Source: Nitrospiraceae bacterium
GTDB lineage: Bacteria > Nitrospirota > Nitrospiria > Nitrospirales > Nitrospiraceae
DNA length: 6,681 nucleotides
NCBI GenBank assembly: GCA_025934615.1
Contig: JAICXS010000105.1
Coordinates: 1-6,681 of the forward strand
Direction: 5' to 3'
Part shown: positions 6,330 to 6,681 of the stretch, piece by piece
Layout of the letters: each line of letters opens with the position of its first letter
Numbering within the stretch: position 1 is the stretch's first letter
Made by a program: the position numbers and the translations under genes
Notes under the pieces: model-generated
What the model was told of the DNA's origin: nothing
The model's input: only the letters and a program-made list of their open reading frames with translations
Database searches by the model: none

Positions 6330-6363
6330 AGCCCAACACCGTTGTGGGCTTGGACTCTGGACG
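6330..6363 (-). repeat. Leader repeat copy B, stem-loop before the HD-GYP gene
   Basis: Read on the minus strand, CGTCCAGAG (6363-6355) runs into AGTCCAA (6356-6350), which can pair with TTGGGCT (6336-6330): 7 bp with one G·U that would be a mismatch in plus-strand RNA. A second 5' arm, AGCCCA (6350-6345), can pair with the same 3' arm, so two structures compete. Only a weak TTT (GGTTTATC) follows. It lies 33 bases before the HD-GYP ATG and 40 bases after the stop of the upstream small gene. Copy A at 6595-6631 has the same flank and arm. It may be a weak terminator of the upstream gene or a leader element. Confidence 0.55.
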
Positions 6364-6403
6364 AACGGTCCGTGGGTTTAATGTTGTTGTTTCTTCTGAC
6401 CTG

Positions 6404-6574
6404 TTACAGCCGCATCATTTTCGGCGGTGTTCCCTGAATGTCCGAAAGCAAAATCCGAACGAGCCGCCGGCAGCGCTTACATTTCAGCTCGAGGCTATCG
6501 GGGAACCATCGCGCCATAAGATGGCCGCACTGACATCGAATTTCAGCATCGGATTCTTCAGGCAATTCCTTCAT
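6404..6574 (-). CDS. Small Com-like zinc-ribbon protein (56 residues)
   Basis: The pattern EIRCQCGHLM ... LELKCKRCRRLVRI resembles the zinc-ribbon core of the Com family, named for the phage Mu Com protein that binds mom mRNA and activates its translation. Four cysteines, C14, C16, C32 and C35, form CxC-x15-CxxC. Com-type proteins usually have CxxC in the first pair, so one residue is missing here and H18 may serve as a ligand. A basic stretch (KCKRCRR) could contact nucleic acid. The chosen start is ATG at 6574 with GGGA four bases upstream. An in-frame TTG at 6601 lies inside a terminator hairpin, and a GTG at 6583 is also possible. No mom-like target gene or phage gene is visible nearby. 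The next gene on the strand is the HD-GYP gene. The reading frame is well supported by the cysteine pattern; RNA binding is only an inference from the family. Confidence 0.72.
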   Translation of the reverse strand: MKELPEESDAEIRCQCGHLMARWFPDSLELKCKRCRRLVRILLSDIQGTPPKMMRL

Positions 6575-6589
6575 GGTTCCCACATCAAT

Positions 6590-6624
6590 AAAAAAGCCCA
6601 AGTCCGCCGATGCGGTCTTGGGCT
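6590..6624 (-). terminator. Intrinsic terminator just upstream of the Com-like gene (leader repeat copy A)
   Basis: On the minus strand AGCCCAAG (6624-6617) pairs perfectly with CTTGGGCT (6602-6595). After one T/A-type mismatch, a further 4 bp (CCGC/GCGG) enclose a 4-base loop. The stem runs straight into a run of six T (6595-6590), the classic form. The CGTCCAGAG flank extends the repeat to 6631. It points towards the Com-like ATG at 6574, leaving about 15 bases between T tract and start. It either ends a minus-strand gene lying beyond the window, or attenuates transcription into the Com-like gene. Confidence 0.85.
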
Positions 6625-6681
6625 CTGGACGTGTCGTCGCTGGCCTACTAAATTGTCAGTGCGCGCGCTCGATCAATCCTC

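Noticed and set aside
6632..6681. Promoter or gene end at the right edge, minus strand
   Set aside because: TTGATC and AATTTA-like hexamers are too weak to call, and a gene terminating here cannot be judged from 50 bases.

Overview
The window looks like a stretch of chromosome from a moderately GC-rich, Gram-negative-type bacterium. The proteins (RNase G, DprA, a four-ribbon topoisomerase I, bacterioferritin and a stand-alone HD-GYP protein) and the codon use would fit a Nitrospira-like organism (Nitrospirota). That assignment is a judgement from protein character, not a database match. Nothing suggests a plasmid, phage or insertion sequence.

Left part, 1-4643, plus strand: three codirectional genes for core nucleic-acid functions. 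They are the 3' two-thirds of ribonuclease G (rng, cut by the window edge), dprA/smf (single-stranded DNA loading of RecA) and topA (DNA topoisomerase I). dprA next to topA is a common bacterial arrangement. Both junctions carry a stem-loop (1068-1104 and 2270-2293). A perfect TATAAT overlapping the dprA stop codon may give topA its own transcript.

Middle, 4644-5726: a 275-base gap with a 13-bp AT-rich inverted repeat leads to a bacterioferritin gene with an excellent Shine-Dalgarno. The protein keeps the haem-ligand methionine but has substitutions at three of the six canonical ferroxidase ligands. About 330 bases of apparently non-coding DNA follow, holding several predicted stem-loops, two of them GC-rich and in tandem.

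Right part, 5727-6681, minus strand: a short single-domain HD-GYP protein (predicted cyclic-di-GMP phosphodiesterase class), preceded by a 56-residue Com-like zinc-ribbon protein. Each minus-strand gene is preceded within about 20-35 bases by a copy of the same 34-37 base element: a CTCTGGACG flank (plus-strand reading) joined to a stem-loop. The copy before the zinc-ribbon gene is a textbook intrinsic terminator with a T tract on the minus strand. It sits only about 20 bases from the start codon, so it could be a leader attenuator rather than a plain gene end.

Most of the window is ordinary housekeeping sequence. The points that merit a second look are the bacterioferritin with a degraded ferroxidase site, the repeated terminator-like leader element, and the structured intergenic region at 5399-5726.
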